Shown piece after piece: positions 41,936 to 50,029 of a DNA stretch of 64,000 nt. The stretch covers positions 17,566-81,565 of the forward strand of contig NZ_VAUV01000021.1 of NCBI RefSeq assembly GCF_005780165.1, in the 5' to 3' direction. The position numbers were made by a program, and so were the translations under genes. Within the stretch, counting starts at the first letter, position 1; each line of letters opens with the position of its first letter. The DNA is from Phragmitibacter flavus (lineage in GTDB: Bacteria; Verrucomicrobiota; Verrucomicrobiia; Verrucomicrobiales; Verrucomicrobiaceae). Under the pieces are notes generated by a model. That model made no database searches. It worked only from the letters and a program-made list of their open reading frames with translations, and was not told where the DNA came from.

Positions 41936-44431
41936 CTATTTGGTTTGGAAGGTGGGGCTGGCGACGATTTCGTGGATGAGGGTGCGGAGGCCGCTGCCTT
42001 GTTGGGTGGTGCGGTGGAGGATTTCTTCGACGGGCTGACGGTCGGCGAAGGTGATGCCGGCGCCGGTGGCGTAGGTGAGGAGTTTGCTGGCGAGGGCGCG
42101 GGTGATTTGTTCTTGTTGGGTAAGGAGGAGTTTTTTGAAGTCGTGGATGCTGGTGAAGGTGCGGCCGTCGGGAAGGATGCCGCTGGAGTCGACGGCGGGA
42201 CCGAGTTTGTATTGCCAGATGCTGCGGCCTTCGAATTTGCCGGGGGGCTGATCGCCTTTTTCCTGGGAGCGATAGCGGTCGCGATAACCGCCAATGACGT
42301 CGAAGTTTTCGAGGGCGAATCCGGGCGGATCGATCTTGCTGTGGCAGCCCATGCAACTGGCGACGTTGCGGTGTTTGTCGAGGAGTTCACGGATGGTGGT
42401 GGCGCCACGGGTGTCGGGTTCGATGGAGCCGACGTTGGCGGGTGGGGGTTGAGGGGGCTGGCCGAGGAGTCGTTTCATGACCCAGGTGCCGCGCATGACG
42501 GGGGAGGTGGTGGTGCCGTTGGCGGTGACTTTGAGGACGGCGGCCTGGGTGATGACGCCGCCGCGCGGGCTGTCGGGCGGGAGGGAGACTTTGCGGAATT
42601 GTTCGCCGCGCACGTTGGGGAGGTTGTAGTGCTCGGCGAGGCGCGAGTTCACCATGACGAAGTCGGAGTGGATGATGTTGGTGATGGGGAGGTTTTTGGT
42701 GAGGAGTTCGCGGAAGAATTCCTGGCTTTCGGTGACCATGGCGCGTTTGAGCATTTCCTCGAATTCGGGGTAGAGCCGGGCATCGGGACTGGTGGCGTCG
42801 ATGCTGCGGAGGTCGAGCCACTGGCCGGTGAAGTTTTCGACGAAGGCGGCTGATTTGGGGTGGTTGAGGAGGCGTTCGGTTTGGGCTTTGAGGGTGGCGG
42901 GGTCGCGGAGTTTTTTGGCGGTGGCGAGTTGCAGGAGTTCGTCGTCGGGCAGGGAACTCCAGAAGAAATAGGAGAGTCGCGAGGCGAGGGCGTGGTCGTC
43001 GAGCGGGCCGGGTCGTTCCTCGAACATCAGAAAGGACGGGGAGGTGAGGATGGCGCGGAAGCCGATGCGCATGGCTTGTTCGAACTTGTCGCCCTGGGTG
43101 AGGGCGGTTTGAACGAGGTCGGCGTAGGGGGCGATTTCGCCGGGGTCGAGCGGACGGCGGAAGGCTTTGGTGGCGAAGCGTTCAAGGACGGGGACGACGC
43201 TGGCGGCGGGATCGGTGGGGGCAATTTCGAAGGCGCGGGCACCGGGATCTTTGGTGCGGTGTTTTTTGGGATCGAGCGGGGTGATGGGGACGTTGGGGAA
43301 GAGGTCTGTCAGGCTTTTTGGTGGCCAGGTTTCGTCGTCGAACAGGGGGCCTTCGACATCGATCCATTGCACGGCGAGACCGGTGCCTTTGAAGTCGGTG
43401 GTGGTTTCGTAGTCGGAAAGTCTTTTGCCGTCCTGGTCGCGACCGACGCCGGTGGGGAGGAAGAGCAGGTGTTCGCCTTTTTGGATGCGTCCGGTGAATT
43501 CGATTTCGCGGGGCTGGTCGGGGGGCATGTCGAAGAAGCCGAGGAGACGTTTCTCGCGGAAGTTGTTGGTGTAGAGTCGCAGGGTGACGTCGGTGCCGGC
43601 GCTTTGGTAGGCGTAGGCGGAGATGCGGATGCGGTAGTTGCCGGTGCGCTGGACGCGGAATTGTTGGAGGCCGAGCTGGTAGTCGGCGGCGGTGAACAGA
43701 ACGAGGGCGTCGGGGAGGTCGCGGAAGACGACGCGTTTGCGGCTGTATTTGTCCTTGGGATTGGGGGATGGGTTGTCGGGAAGGGCGAGGTTTTCTTTGA
43801 CGCCTTTTTCGTCCTTGTAGGTGTAGCGGTTTTTTTTGGGTTCGGGTTTGGCGGTGAGGTTGATGGCTTCGTCGAGCGCGGCGTCGGCGACTTCGAGGTA
43901 TTTTTCCATGTGCAGCGTGGAGAGGCGGAGGCCTTCGGCGACGTTGTCGAAGCCGTGCATGGGTGGGTCTTCGGGGAGCATGTCCTTCAAGGGGATGGAG
44001 ATGCCGAGGAGATCTTGCAGGGTGCGTTCGTGTTCGGTGCGGTTGAGGCGGCGGAGGATGGTGCGGCCGGTGGCGGACTGGATTTTGGCGGAGTGCTGGG
44101 TGAGGGCATTGCTGACGCGGCTGGTGAAGTCTTTGAGGGCGGTAGGCTCGGGTCGGTCTTGTTTGGCGGGAGGCATTTCGCCGTCGCGGACGCGGTCGTG
44201 GATGAGGATCCACTTGTCATAGTTGGCGCGGTTGGCAGGGTCCCAGGAGAGGGCGGTGAGGTCGAGTCCGCCTTTCTGCACGTCGGCGTCGTGGCATTCG
44301 AAGCAGTTTGACTGGAGGAAGGGCTGGAGAGGTTTGGTGGCGGCGTCGGGATTTCCTGAAGCGAGGATGGAGGAAGATGCCAGGAGGGTGGCGCCTAGAA
44401 GCAGCAGGAGGTGGACGCGTGCGAGGTTCAC
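41936..44431 (-). CDS. DUF1587/DUF1592/DUF1588/DUF1585 cytochrome-like protein
   Basis: 831 aa with signal peptide (LLLLLGATLLASSSILA). An N-terminal haem motif lies in FLQSNCFECHDADVQKGGLD (CFECH near residue 45). DUF1587 follows (RTILRRLNRTEHERTLQDLL), then a carbohydrate-module-like region (about 240-340), DUF1595/DUF1592 (ATKAFRRPLDPGEIAPYADL, LASRLSYFFWSSLPDDELL), DUF1588 (GVITQAAVLKVTANGTTTSP with CMGCHSKIDPPGFALENFD) and C-terminal DUF1585. It is periplasmic and co-encoded with DUF1552. By family knowledge these are widespread in PVC bacteria and suspected to act on complex glycans, but no reaction is established. Confidence 0.93.
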   Translation of the reverse strand: MNLARVHLLLLLGATLLASSSILASGNPDAATKPLQPFLQSNCFECHDADVQKGGLDLTALSWDPANRANYDKWILIHDRVRDGEMPPAKQDRPEPTALKDFTSRVSNALTQHSAKIQSATGRTILRRLNRTEHERTLQDLLGISIPLKDMLPEDPPMHGFDNVAEGLRLSTLHMEKYLEVADAALDEAINLTAKPEPKKNRYTYKDEKGVKENLALPDNPSPNPKDKYSRKRVVFRDLPDALVLFTAADYQLGLQQFRVQRTGNYRIRISAYAYQSAGTDVTLRLYTNNFREKRLLGFFDMPPDQPREIEFTGRIQKGEHLLFLPTGVGRDQDGKRLSDYETTTDFKGTGLAVQWIDVEGPLFDDETWPPKSLTDLFPNVPITPLDPKKHRTKDPGARAFEIAPTDPAASVVPVLERFATKAFRRPLDPGEIAPYADLVQTALTQGDKFEQAMRIGFRAILTSPSFLMFEERPGPLDDHALASRLSYFFWSSLPDDELLQLATAKKLRDPATLKAQTERLLNHPKSAAFVENFTGQWLDLRSIDATSPDARLYPEFEEMLKRAMVTESQEFFRELLTKNLPITNIIHSDFVMVNSRLAEHYNLPNVRGEQFRKVSLPPDSPRGGVITQAAVLKVTANGTTTSPVMRGTWVMKRLLGQPPQPPPANVGSIEPDTRGATTIRELLDKHRNVASCMGCHSKIDPPGFALENFDVIGGYRDRYRSQEKGDQPPGKFEGRSIWQYKLGPAVDSSGILPDGRTFTSIHDFKKLLLTQQEQITRALASKLLTYATGAGITFADRQPVEEILHRTTQQGSGLRTLIHEIVASPTFQTK

Positions 44432-44600
44432 GAAGGGAGGGATATCGACAGGGAGGAAGTGGGCGTTCTATTAAAACGGATGAGGATGGGGAATCCTTGG
44501 GGTCGGTGAGAGGTTTTCTGAATTTGGAGAGGGCCTGGGGTTAACGGCGGGAGTTGTTCACGGCGGTTGGTAGCGAGGAGGCGTTTGAGCTAGAAAGGGA

Positions 44601-44693
44601 GACAGACAGGATGTCTGTCACACGCACAGACTGGAAGTCTGTGTTACGACGGGCAGGCAGAATGCCTGCCTCACCCACAGGCTGCAAGCCTGT
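44601..44693. repeat. Two tandem twin-hairpin repeats with compensatory stems
   Basis: Hairpin A2 is GACAGACAGGATGTCTGTC (44601-44619) and B2 is ACAGACTGGAAGTCTGT (44626-44642). A3 is GGCAGGCAGAATGCCTGCC (44652-44670) and B3 is ACAGGCTGCAAGCCTGT (44677-44693). Relative to the copy at 26680-26719, A2/B2 replace G-C pairs by A-T on both arms, keeping the stems. They lie between the Gfo/Idh/MocA stop and the start of the DUF1592-type gene. Confidence 0.8.
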
Positions 44694-44705
44694 GTCACGG
44701 ACCGA

Positions 44706-46079
44706 TTAAATGCCAAAGCCGTCGCGGTAGACTTTGTGGATGATGGCGTCGGCGTTGGGTTCGTTGAGGGCTTTGAGGTTGATGCTGTCCCATTCGATGC
44801 GTTTGTTGAAGCGGGTGGCGAGGAGGCCGACCAACAGGGCTTCGGTGAAGGGGGCGGAATAGTGGAAGCCGGAGTGGGCGTTTTCGGGTTTGTTGGCTTT
44901 GATGGCTTCGAGCCATTCCTGACGATGACCGACGGTGCAGCGGGCGATGGTTTTGGGGGGCATGTTGGCGACGAGTTCGCTCATTTTTTCTTCGGGCACA
45001 AGACGTGGGGTGCCGGCCCAGCCGGGGGCGAGGAGGACGCCTTTGTCACCGACAAAATAGATGCCGTTGTCGCCGAGTTCGCGACCGGCTTCGAACCCGG
45101 GAGGGTTGGCGGGTTTTTTGCCGCCGTCATACCAGACCATCCTGACGGGTGGTTGCTCGCCGCGGGCGGGGAAGTGATACGTGATGATGCTCCAGGCAGG
45201 GTAGGACTGGTTGTTGTTTTCAGCGTGTTCGGATTCGACCCAGTCGGGCTGGCCGAGGTCGAGGGCGTAGAAGGCGGGGTCGGCGTTGTGCACGGCCATG
45301 TCGCCGAGGGCGCCGCAACCGTAGTCCCACCAGCCGCGCCAGCGACGGGGGCAGATTTCGGGATGATAGGCGCGTTCTTTGACGGGGCCCTGCCAGAGGT
45401 TCCAGTCGAGGGTTTCGGGAGTGGGCGGGGTGTCGGTGGGGAAGGCTTTGCCCTGGCTGTCCCAGAATTTGCCGGGTCGGTCGGACCACACGTGGACTTC
45501 GGTGACTTTGCCGATGGCACCGGCCTGGATCCATTCGCGGGTGAGGCGCAGTCCTTCGCCGGCGTGGCCCTGGTTGCCCATCTGGGTGACGAGGCCGGTT
45601 TCTTTGGCGACTTCGGCCATTTTGCGCGCTTCGCCGATGGAGTGGGCGAGCGGTTTTTCGACGTAGACGTGTCGTCCGGCGCGCATGGCGAGGAGGCTGG
45701 CGGGGGCGTGGAGGTGGTCGGGGGTGCAGATGACGACGGCGTCGATGTCCTTGTGGGATTCGATGAGCTTGCGGTAGTCGGAGTGGAGTTTGGCGTTGGG
45801 GTATTTGGCGATGGTGTTGGCGGCGTGTTTGGTGTCGACGTCGCAGAGGGTGACGATGTTGGCGAGGCCGGATTTTTCGAGGTCGGCGATGACGCCTGCG
45901 CCTTGTCCGCCGACGCCGATGCAGCCGAGGTTGACCTTTTCACTGGGCGGGGTGAAGCCGGGTCCGCCGATGACATGACGGGGGACGAATTGGAAACCGA
46001 AGGCGGCGGCAGCGGTGCTGGTGACGAAGCGGCGGCGGGAGAGAGGGCTGTGGGCGGGAGGAGGCGTGGGCATGGACAT
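44706..46079 (-). CDS. Gfo/Idh/MocA-family oxidoreductase, Tat-exported
   Basis: 457 aa from ATG 46079 (ATG 46073 equally possible); the frame stays open through the heptamer array but that part is repeat-derived. The leader LSRRRFVTSTAAAAFGFQ is a twin-arginine signal. The NAD(P)-binding fold has VNLGCIGVGGQGAGVIADL, VTLCDVD, ICTPDHLHAPASLLAM and the catalytic-type EKPLAHSIGEARKMAE. The C-terminal domain has EWIQAGAIGKVTEVHVWSDR, WWDYGCGALGDMAVHNADP and MVWYDGG. Secreted members of this family are frequent in PVC bacteria and oxidise sugars or sugar derivatives; the substrate is unknown. Confidence 0.93.
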   Translation of the reverse strand: MSMPTPPPAHSPLSRRRFVTSTAAAAFGFQFVPRHVIGGPGFTPPSEKVNLGCIGVGGQGAGVIADLEKSGLANIVTLCDVDTKHAANTIAKYPNAKLHSDYRKLIESHKDIDAVVICTPDHLHAPASLLAMRAGRHVYVEKPLAHSIGEARKMAEVAKETGLVTQMGNQGHAGEGLRLTREWIQAGAIGKVTEVHVWSDRPGKFWDSQGKAFPTDTPPTPETLDWNLWQGPVKERAYHPEICPRRWRGWWDYGCGALGDMAVHNADPAFYALDLGQPDWVESEHAENNNQSYPAWSIITYHFPARGEQPPVRMVWYDGGKKPANPPGFEAGRELGDNGIYFVGDKGVLLAPGWAGTPRLVPEEKMSELVANMPPKTIARCTVGHRQEWLEAIKANKPENAHSGFHYSAPFTEALLVGLLATRFNKRIEWDSINLKALNEPNADAIIHKVYRDGFGI

Positions 46080-46113
46080 GGGGAGGAAACGTGGGGCGGG
46101 GGGAGGGTCTTGC

Positions 46114-46281
46114 GGAAGTCGGAAGTTGGAAGTTGGAAGTTGGAAGTTGGAAGTCGGAAGTCGGAAGTTGGAAGTTGGAAGTCGGAAGTTGGAAGTTGGA
46201 AGTCGGAAGTTGGAAGTTGGAAGTCGGAAGTTGGAAGTTGGAAGTTGGAAGTCGGAAGTCGGAATGCGGAATGCGGAATGA
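46114..46281. repeat. Heptamer array (GGAAGTY) x21 plus (GGAATGM) x3
   Basis: 147 bp of GGAAGTT/GGAAGTC units, exactly 21 copies, with the T/C position the only variable base. C-T-T triplets recur, giving a 21-bp higher-order pattern. It passes without a break into GGAATGC GGAATGC GGAATGA. It sits between the divergent Gfo/Idh/MocA and DUF2071 genes. Confidence 0.95.
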
Positions 46282-46337
46282 AGAACGCTGAGTGCGCGAA
46301 GCGGTTGAAGTTTTTGGGAGTGTTGTATACTTGGGGA

Positions 46338-47087
46338 ATGGATGCTGTGATTGCTTTGCCGGGGTGGGATGCACAGTTGGCGCTGCGGGAGCGGCTGATG
46401 ACGCGTTCGCATGCGATGACGCAGACTTGGAGTGAGTTGCTCTTTCTACACTGGAAGTATGATCCCGAAGTGGTGCAGGCGACGTTGCCGAAGGGACTGA
46501 AGGTGGACACGTTTGATGGGGCGGCGTGGATGGGGATTGTGCCGTTTTACATGAACAAGGTGCGGCCGCGGTTTTTGCCGAGTGTGCCGTGGGTCAGTTT
46601 TTTTCTGGAGCTGAATGTGCGAACGTATGTTCGGGATGAGCAGGGAAGGCCGGGGGTGTGGTTTTATTCGCTGGATTGCAATCAACCATTGGCGGTGTGG
46701 ACGGCGCGGACGTTTTTTCATCTGCCGTATGAGCATGCGCGGATGGGGGCGCTGAAGGGCGAGGATGGGACGGTGAGGTATGATTGCCGGAGGAGTGGGG
46801 CGGAGAGTGCGTCGAGGTATGAGTATCGGATTGATGCGTTGAGTTCGACGGCGGAACCGGGGACGCTGGAGTTCTTTTTGGTGGAGCGGTATTTGCTGTT
46901 TGCGAATTCACCGCGTGGGATCCGGAGCGGGCGGGTGCATCATGATCCGTATCCAGTGGCGAATGCGGGATTGGATGTTTGGGATGCGATGCCGTTGGTG
47001 CAGGCGGGGTTCAGTGATCCGGGAAGAGAACCGGATCATGTGTGTGGATCGCGGGGGGTGGATGTGCGGATTTATGGGCTGGAATAG
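46338..47087 (+). CDS. DUF2071 (YqjF-like) protein
   Basis: 249 aa from ATG 46338 with a weak GGGGA 3-4 nt upstream. The open frame extends far upstream through the repeat array and the antisense of the neighbouring gene, but nothing there is protein-like. Family signatures are MTQTWSELLFLHWKYDPEVV, LPKGLKVDTFDGAAWMGIVP, VPWVSFFLELNVRTYVRDE and GVWFYSLDCNQPLAV. Members are uncharacterised and adopt an acetoacetate-decarboxylase-like beta fold. Confidence 0.9.
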   Translation: MDAVIALPGWDAQLALRERLMTRSHAMTQTWSELLFLHWKYDPEVVQATLPKGLKVDTFDGAAWMGIVPFYMNKVRPRFLPSVPWVSFFLELNVRTYVRDEQGRPGVWFYSLDCNQPLAVWTARTFFHLPYEHARMGALKGEDGTVRYDCRRSGAESASRYEYRIDALSSTAEPGTLEFFLVERYLLFANSPRGIRSGRVHHDPYPVANAGLDVWDAMPLVQAGFSDPGREPDHVCGSRGVDVRIYGLE

Positions 47088-47103
47088 AAAGGGAACTCGC
47101 TGA

Positions 47104-47511
47104 ATGATTGAGAACATGTCCTCTGACGATCAAGACAGTAAGAGCGGTGTATTGTCTAACATCTTGGCACGTCCAGCCATGTATTGGGGCAATAGTGATA
47201 ACCATTTTCAGAGCTTCGTAGCATTTGTCTCTGGCTATCAGATGGCGCGGGGCAAAGCGTTTCCTTTGGATAAGGGTTACCTAAGGGAGCTTGATGAGAT
47301 GATCCCTGCAGATTTTCATGTGTTCGTGACGAACTATTATGGGCACGAATTTCCTTATGGGGGATTTGGGTGGACGAACTTCATCGAAGAAAACTCCTCA
47401 TCGGGGACTGAAGCTTTGCAGCTGTTTTTCGAGTTGCGCGGGCTATGTCTTGAAGAACGAACAAAGAGCGAACCGACGAATGGAGGAGGTGAAATTTCCC
47501 CCGGTGAATGA
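47104..47511 (+). CDS. Hypothetical protein
   Basis: 135 aa, 16 bp after the DUF2071 stop. It contains LSNILARPAMYWGNSDNHFQ, FVAFVSGYQMARGK and DFHVFVTNYYGHEFPYGGFG, rich in aromatic residues and soluble. The composition and the PAMYWG motif recall small single-domain proteins sometimes found as immunity-type proteins, but no family can be named. It does not share the codon bias of the GC-rich neighbours (many AT-ending codons), which hints at acquisition. Confidence 0.65.
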   Translation: MIENMSSDDQDSKSGVLSNILARPAMYWGNSDNHFQSFVAFVSGYQMARGKAFPLDKGYLRELDEMIPADFHVFVTNYYGHEFPYGGFGWTNFIEENSSSGTEALQLFFELRGLCLEERTKSEPTNGGGEISPGE

Positions 47512-47520
47512 TCTTCAATG

Positions 47521-47697
47521 TTAATCGGCGAGGCCTTGGGCGTGGGCGATGATTTCGTCGTCTTCTTCCCAGAAGTTGATGAACATGGGGCGGCAACAGA
47601 TTTCGCAGTCGTAGTCGTAGGTGCAGGGGACTTCGGTGATATGTGGGGCCTGGACTTCGAATTCTTCGAAGCAGGTGGGGCAGGTGACGGGGATCAT
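47521..47697 (-). CDS. CPXCG-motif cysteine-rich small protein
   Basis: 58 aa: MIPVTCPTCFEEFEVQ, then PCTYDYDCEICCRPMFINFW and an acidic tail (EEDDEIIAHAQGLAD). Two Cys pairs (CPTC and CEICC, plus the Cys of PCTYDYD) form a zinc-ribbon-like arrangement known as the CPXCG family. Its ATG is one base after the stop of glcD, so the two are probably translated from one mRNA. Confidence 0.88.
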   Translation of the reverse strand: MIPVTCPTCFEEFEVQAPHITEVPCTYDYDCEICCRPMFINFWEEDDEIIAHAQGLAD

Positions 47698-47698
47698 A

Positions 47699-49084
47699 TC
47701 ATTCGGAGATTGGCGTCACGAATTTGCCGGGGTTGAGGAGATTGTTTGGGTCGAGGGCGGATTTGAGGCGTTGGTGGACGTCCATGGCTCCGGGGCTGAT
47801 AGCTTCGGGGAACCAGCGTTTTTTGGCGAGTCCAACACCGTGTTCGCCAGTGATGGCTCCGCCGAGAGAGAGGACGTGGTGGAAGAGGCGATCCAGAGCG
47901 ATTTCGGCGCGGTCGCGTTGATCGGGATCGTTCATGTCGGGGACCATGATGTTGACGTGGATGTTGCCGTCGCCAGCGTGGCCGAAGCAGGCGACGGGGA
48001 AGCCGCTTTCGGCCTGAAGATTTTCGGCGAAGGTGACGAGTTCGACGAGTTTGCCGCGAGGGACGACGACGTCTTCGTTGAGTTTGATGAGGCCGGTGGC
48101 GCGCAGGGAGTAGGAGAATTCGCGGCGCAGTTTCCAAAACGCTTCGCAGGCGAGATCGCCAATGGCGGCGGAGATGGTGAGGGCGTTGAGGGATTGGAGG
48201 AGGGTTTGCAGGGCGGCGATTTCGAGGGGGACGGCGTCGGGTTGTCCGTCGATTTCGATGAGGAGGTGGGCGTTGCCGGTGGGGACGGTGTCGCCGATGT
48301 AGTTGCGGGCGGCTTGCAGGGTGAAGCGGTCGGTGATTTCGAGGGCGGAGGGGAGGTGTCCGCTGCCGAGGATTTGCTGCACGGCGTGGGCGGCTTCGGC
48401 AAAGGTGTCGAAGCTGGCGGAGAGCATGGCGCGCAGCGGTGGGTGGGGGATGAGACGCAGGGTGGCTTCGGTGATGATGCCGAGAAGGCCTTCGCTGCCG
48501 ACAAAGAGGCCGATGAGGTCGAAGCCGGTTTTGTTTTTGTGGCAGCGTCCGCCGGCGCGGAGAATGGTGCCGTCCATGAGCACGGCTTCGAGGCCGAGGA
48601 CGTAGTGGCGGGTGACGCCGTATTTCAGGCAGCGGGGGCCGCCGGCGTTGGTGGCGAGGTTGCCGCCGAGGGAACATTCTTTGAGGGAGGCGGGGTCGGG
48701 CGGGTAAAACCAGCCGAGTTGGGCGGCGGCGTTTTGGAGGTCGCCAGTGATGACGCCGGGTTGCACGATGGCAAGTCCGTCGGCGGGGTTGAGTTCGAGG
48801 ATTTGATTCATGCGCGCGAGGGAGAGCGCGATGCCGCCGTTGAGGGGGACGCAGCCGCCGACGTAACCGACACCGGAGCCACGTGGAGTGACGGGGATGT
48901 TGTTTTCGGTGGCGAAACGCAGGGTGGCGCTGACGTCGGCGGTGGACTCAGCGAAGACGACGGCCTTGGGGGTGTTGGCAGCGAACCATTTGTCGGTGCC
49001 GTGGATGGCGAGGGTGTCAGCTTCGACGGAGACTTGGTTGGGGCCGAGGAGTTCGGTGAGGGCGGGGAGCCAGGTGGGCGTCAT
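47699..49084 (-). CDS. glcD: FAD-linked oxidase, glycolate/D-lactate dehydrogenase subunit GlcD-like
   Basis: 461 aa, the usual GlcD length. An N-terminal FAD_binding_4 domain has PVTPRGSGVGYVGGCVPLNG, GLAIVQPGVITGDLQNAA and SLGGNLATNAGGPRCLKYGV. The C-terminal FAD-oxidase domain has CFGHAGDGNIHVNIMVPDMN and GGAITGEHGVGLAKKRWFPE, including the GDGN(I/L)H and GEHGxG motifs. By family it oxidises D-2-hydroxyacids such as glycolate. The usual partners glcE and glcF are not adjacent. The CPXCG gene follows directly. Confidence 0.93.
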   Translation of the reverse strand: MTPTWLPALTELLGPNQVSVEADTLAIHGTDKWFAANTPKAVVFAESTADVSATLRFATENNIPVTPRGSGVGYVGGCVPLNGGIALSLARMNQILELNPADGLAIVQPGVITGDLQNAAAQLGWFYPPDPASLKECSLGGNLATNAGGPRCLKYGVTRHYVLGLEAVLMDGTILRAGGRCHKNKTGFDLIGLFVGSEGLLGIITEATLRLIPHPPLRAMLSASFDTFAEAAHAVQQILGSGHLPSALEITDRFTLQAARNYIGDTVPTGNAHLLIEIDGQPDAVPLEIAALQTLLQSLNALTISAAIGDLACEAFWKLRREFSYSLRATGLIKLNEDVVVPRGKLVELVTFAENLQAESGFPVACFGHAGDGNIHVNIMVPDMNDPDQRDRAEIALDRLFHHVLSLGGAITGEHGVGLAKKRWFPEAISPGAMDVHQRLKSALDPNNLLNPGKFVTPISE

Positions 49085-49092
49085 GGGAGGCG

Positions 49093-49506
49093 TCAGAGGA
49101 AGGGATTGATGGCGCGAATGCCGCCGTAGTCTTGCTGGTGATTAAAATCTTCGGTGATGAGTTGGCTGGCACCGCTTGTGTGGGCAGCGGCTAGGATCAT
49201 CGCGTCCCAAAGCGAGAGTTGCCAGCGGGTCTGAAGGGTAATTCCGAGGCGGAAGAGAGGAAGGGTGTTATCGACTATAGGCCAGAGGCTCAGATCGGCG
49301 ACCACCGTATTGGCTTCGGCACGGGTGTTGCCTTTTCGAATAAAGTTGACCTGGAATTCTTGGAGGACTTGCACGCTGATGGCGGTGCAGCCGTGTTTGG
49401 CCCAGGCGTTTTCGATGATCGCAAGGGCCTTTTCTCGTTTTGGACCCGCATCCAGATCGTAGCCGTAAAGGAGGATGTTGGTGTCGAGAAAGAAATCAGC
49501 GGGCAT
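49093..49506 (-). CDS. PIN-domain toxin (VapC family), second pair
   Basis: 137 aa from ATG 49506 (MPADFFLDTNILLYGYDLDA), chosen because the first acidic motif DTN follows at once; a longer frame overlaps the antitoxin. Further PIN residues are in ISVQVLQEFQVNF (Glu) and LSLWDAMILAAAHTSGASQL (Asp), followed by ITEDF. It overlaps the antitoxin gene by 11 bp and ends 8 bp before glcD. Confidence 0.9.
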   Translation of the reverse strand: MPADFFLDTNILLYGYDLDAGPKREKALAIIENAWAKHGCTAISVQVLQEFQVNFIRKGNTRAEANTVVADLSLWPIVDNTLPLFRLGITLQTRWQLSLWDAMILAAAHTSGASQLITEDFNHQQDYGGIRAINPFL

Positions 49507-49711
49507 GCACTTTGTCGCGAGTAAGAGGCTTGCCACCCAAATGATAGCCTTTGCGTAAACGAGCGAGGGCATCGTCTGGAGGAAGAGGCGATTGCGCCAG
49601 GACGGTTTGAAGCCCTTCGATCACGAGGTTTTTTATTGATGTCCCACGTTGGGCGGCAGCGATTTTGGTGCGCTGGAAAATTTCATCGGGCAGGTCGATG
49701 GTGGTCTTCAT
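49496..49711 (-). CDS. VapB-type antitoxin, second pair
   Basis: 71 aa: MKTTIDLPDEIFQRTKIAAA then GTSIKNLVIEGLQTVL, a ribbon-helix-helix N-terminus. The C-terminus (RLRKGYHLGGKPLTRDKVHA) would be the toxin-binding tail. The toxin gene starts inside its last codons. Confidence 0.88.
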   Translation of the reverse strand: MKTTIDLPDEIFQRTKIAAAQRGTSIKNLVIEGLQTVLAQSPLPPDDALARLRKGYHLGGKPLTRDKVHAR

Positions 49712-49741
49712 GTTGCCATATTTATGTATTTATGGCAATTG

Positions 49742-50029
49742 TCAATTTCGCGGTGTGATAGCAAGCTGGATTAGGTTTTTAATTATCCAAAGAGTAAGGG
49801 CATAAAGGAGACCTCCGATCCAACCGAAGAAGGTCCAGATGGTGTCAGATGGTGAATGGTCTCGATTTGGATCAAGTGATTCGAGAAGCAGGCCCGCAAA
49901 GATCAGGGAAATCCAGACGACAAGTGCCGAAAGAGGGATGGCGATCTGCCACTTGAGCTTGAAGATGATAAAAATGGGCAACACCAATGCAATGGTGAGG
50001 AAAGACCAGTCGACAAGATGGGCCATCAT
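49742..50029 (-). CDS. Small membrane protein coupled to the FtsK/EssC-like ATPase
   Basis: 95 aa with three hydrophobic segments (SFLTIALVLPIFIIF, WQIAIPLSALVVWISLIFAG, FGWIGGLLYALTLWIIKNLI). The ATG at 50029 shares its A with the TGA stop of the ATPase gene (TGATG), so the two are tightly coupled; a TTG at 50032 is in frame too. Its position suggests a membrane subunit of the same complex. No similarity to EssA, EssB, EccD or EccE could be claimed. Confidence 0.75.
   Translation of the reverse strand: MMAHLVDWSFLTIALVLPIFIIFKLKWQIAIPLSALVVWISLIFAGLLLESLDPNRDHSPSDTIWTFFGWIGGLLYALTLWIIKNLIQLAITPRN

Noticed and set aside
42860..44311. 483-codon + strand frame opposite the DUF1592-type gene
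   Set aside because: Gly/Val/Glu-rich shadow; the minus-strand gene carries haem motifs and several named domains.
46015..46412. Repetitive peptides (KLEVGS / LPTSNF types) in several frames over the heptamer array
   Set aside because: They are translations of GGAAGTY units; the 7-bp period keeps all frames open by chance. Not a repeat protein.
44736..47087. 783-codon + strand frame that includes the DUF2071 protein
   Set aside because: The part before 46338 is antisense to the Gfo/Idh/MocA gene plus the heptamer array; only the last 249 codons are protein-like.
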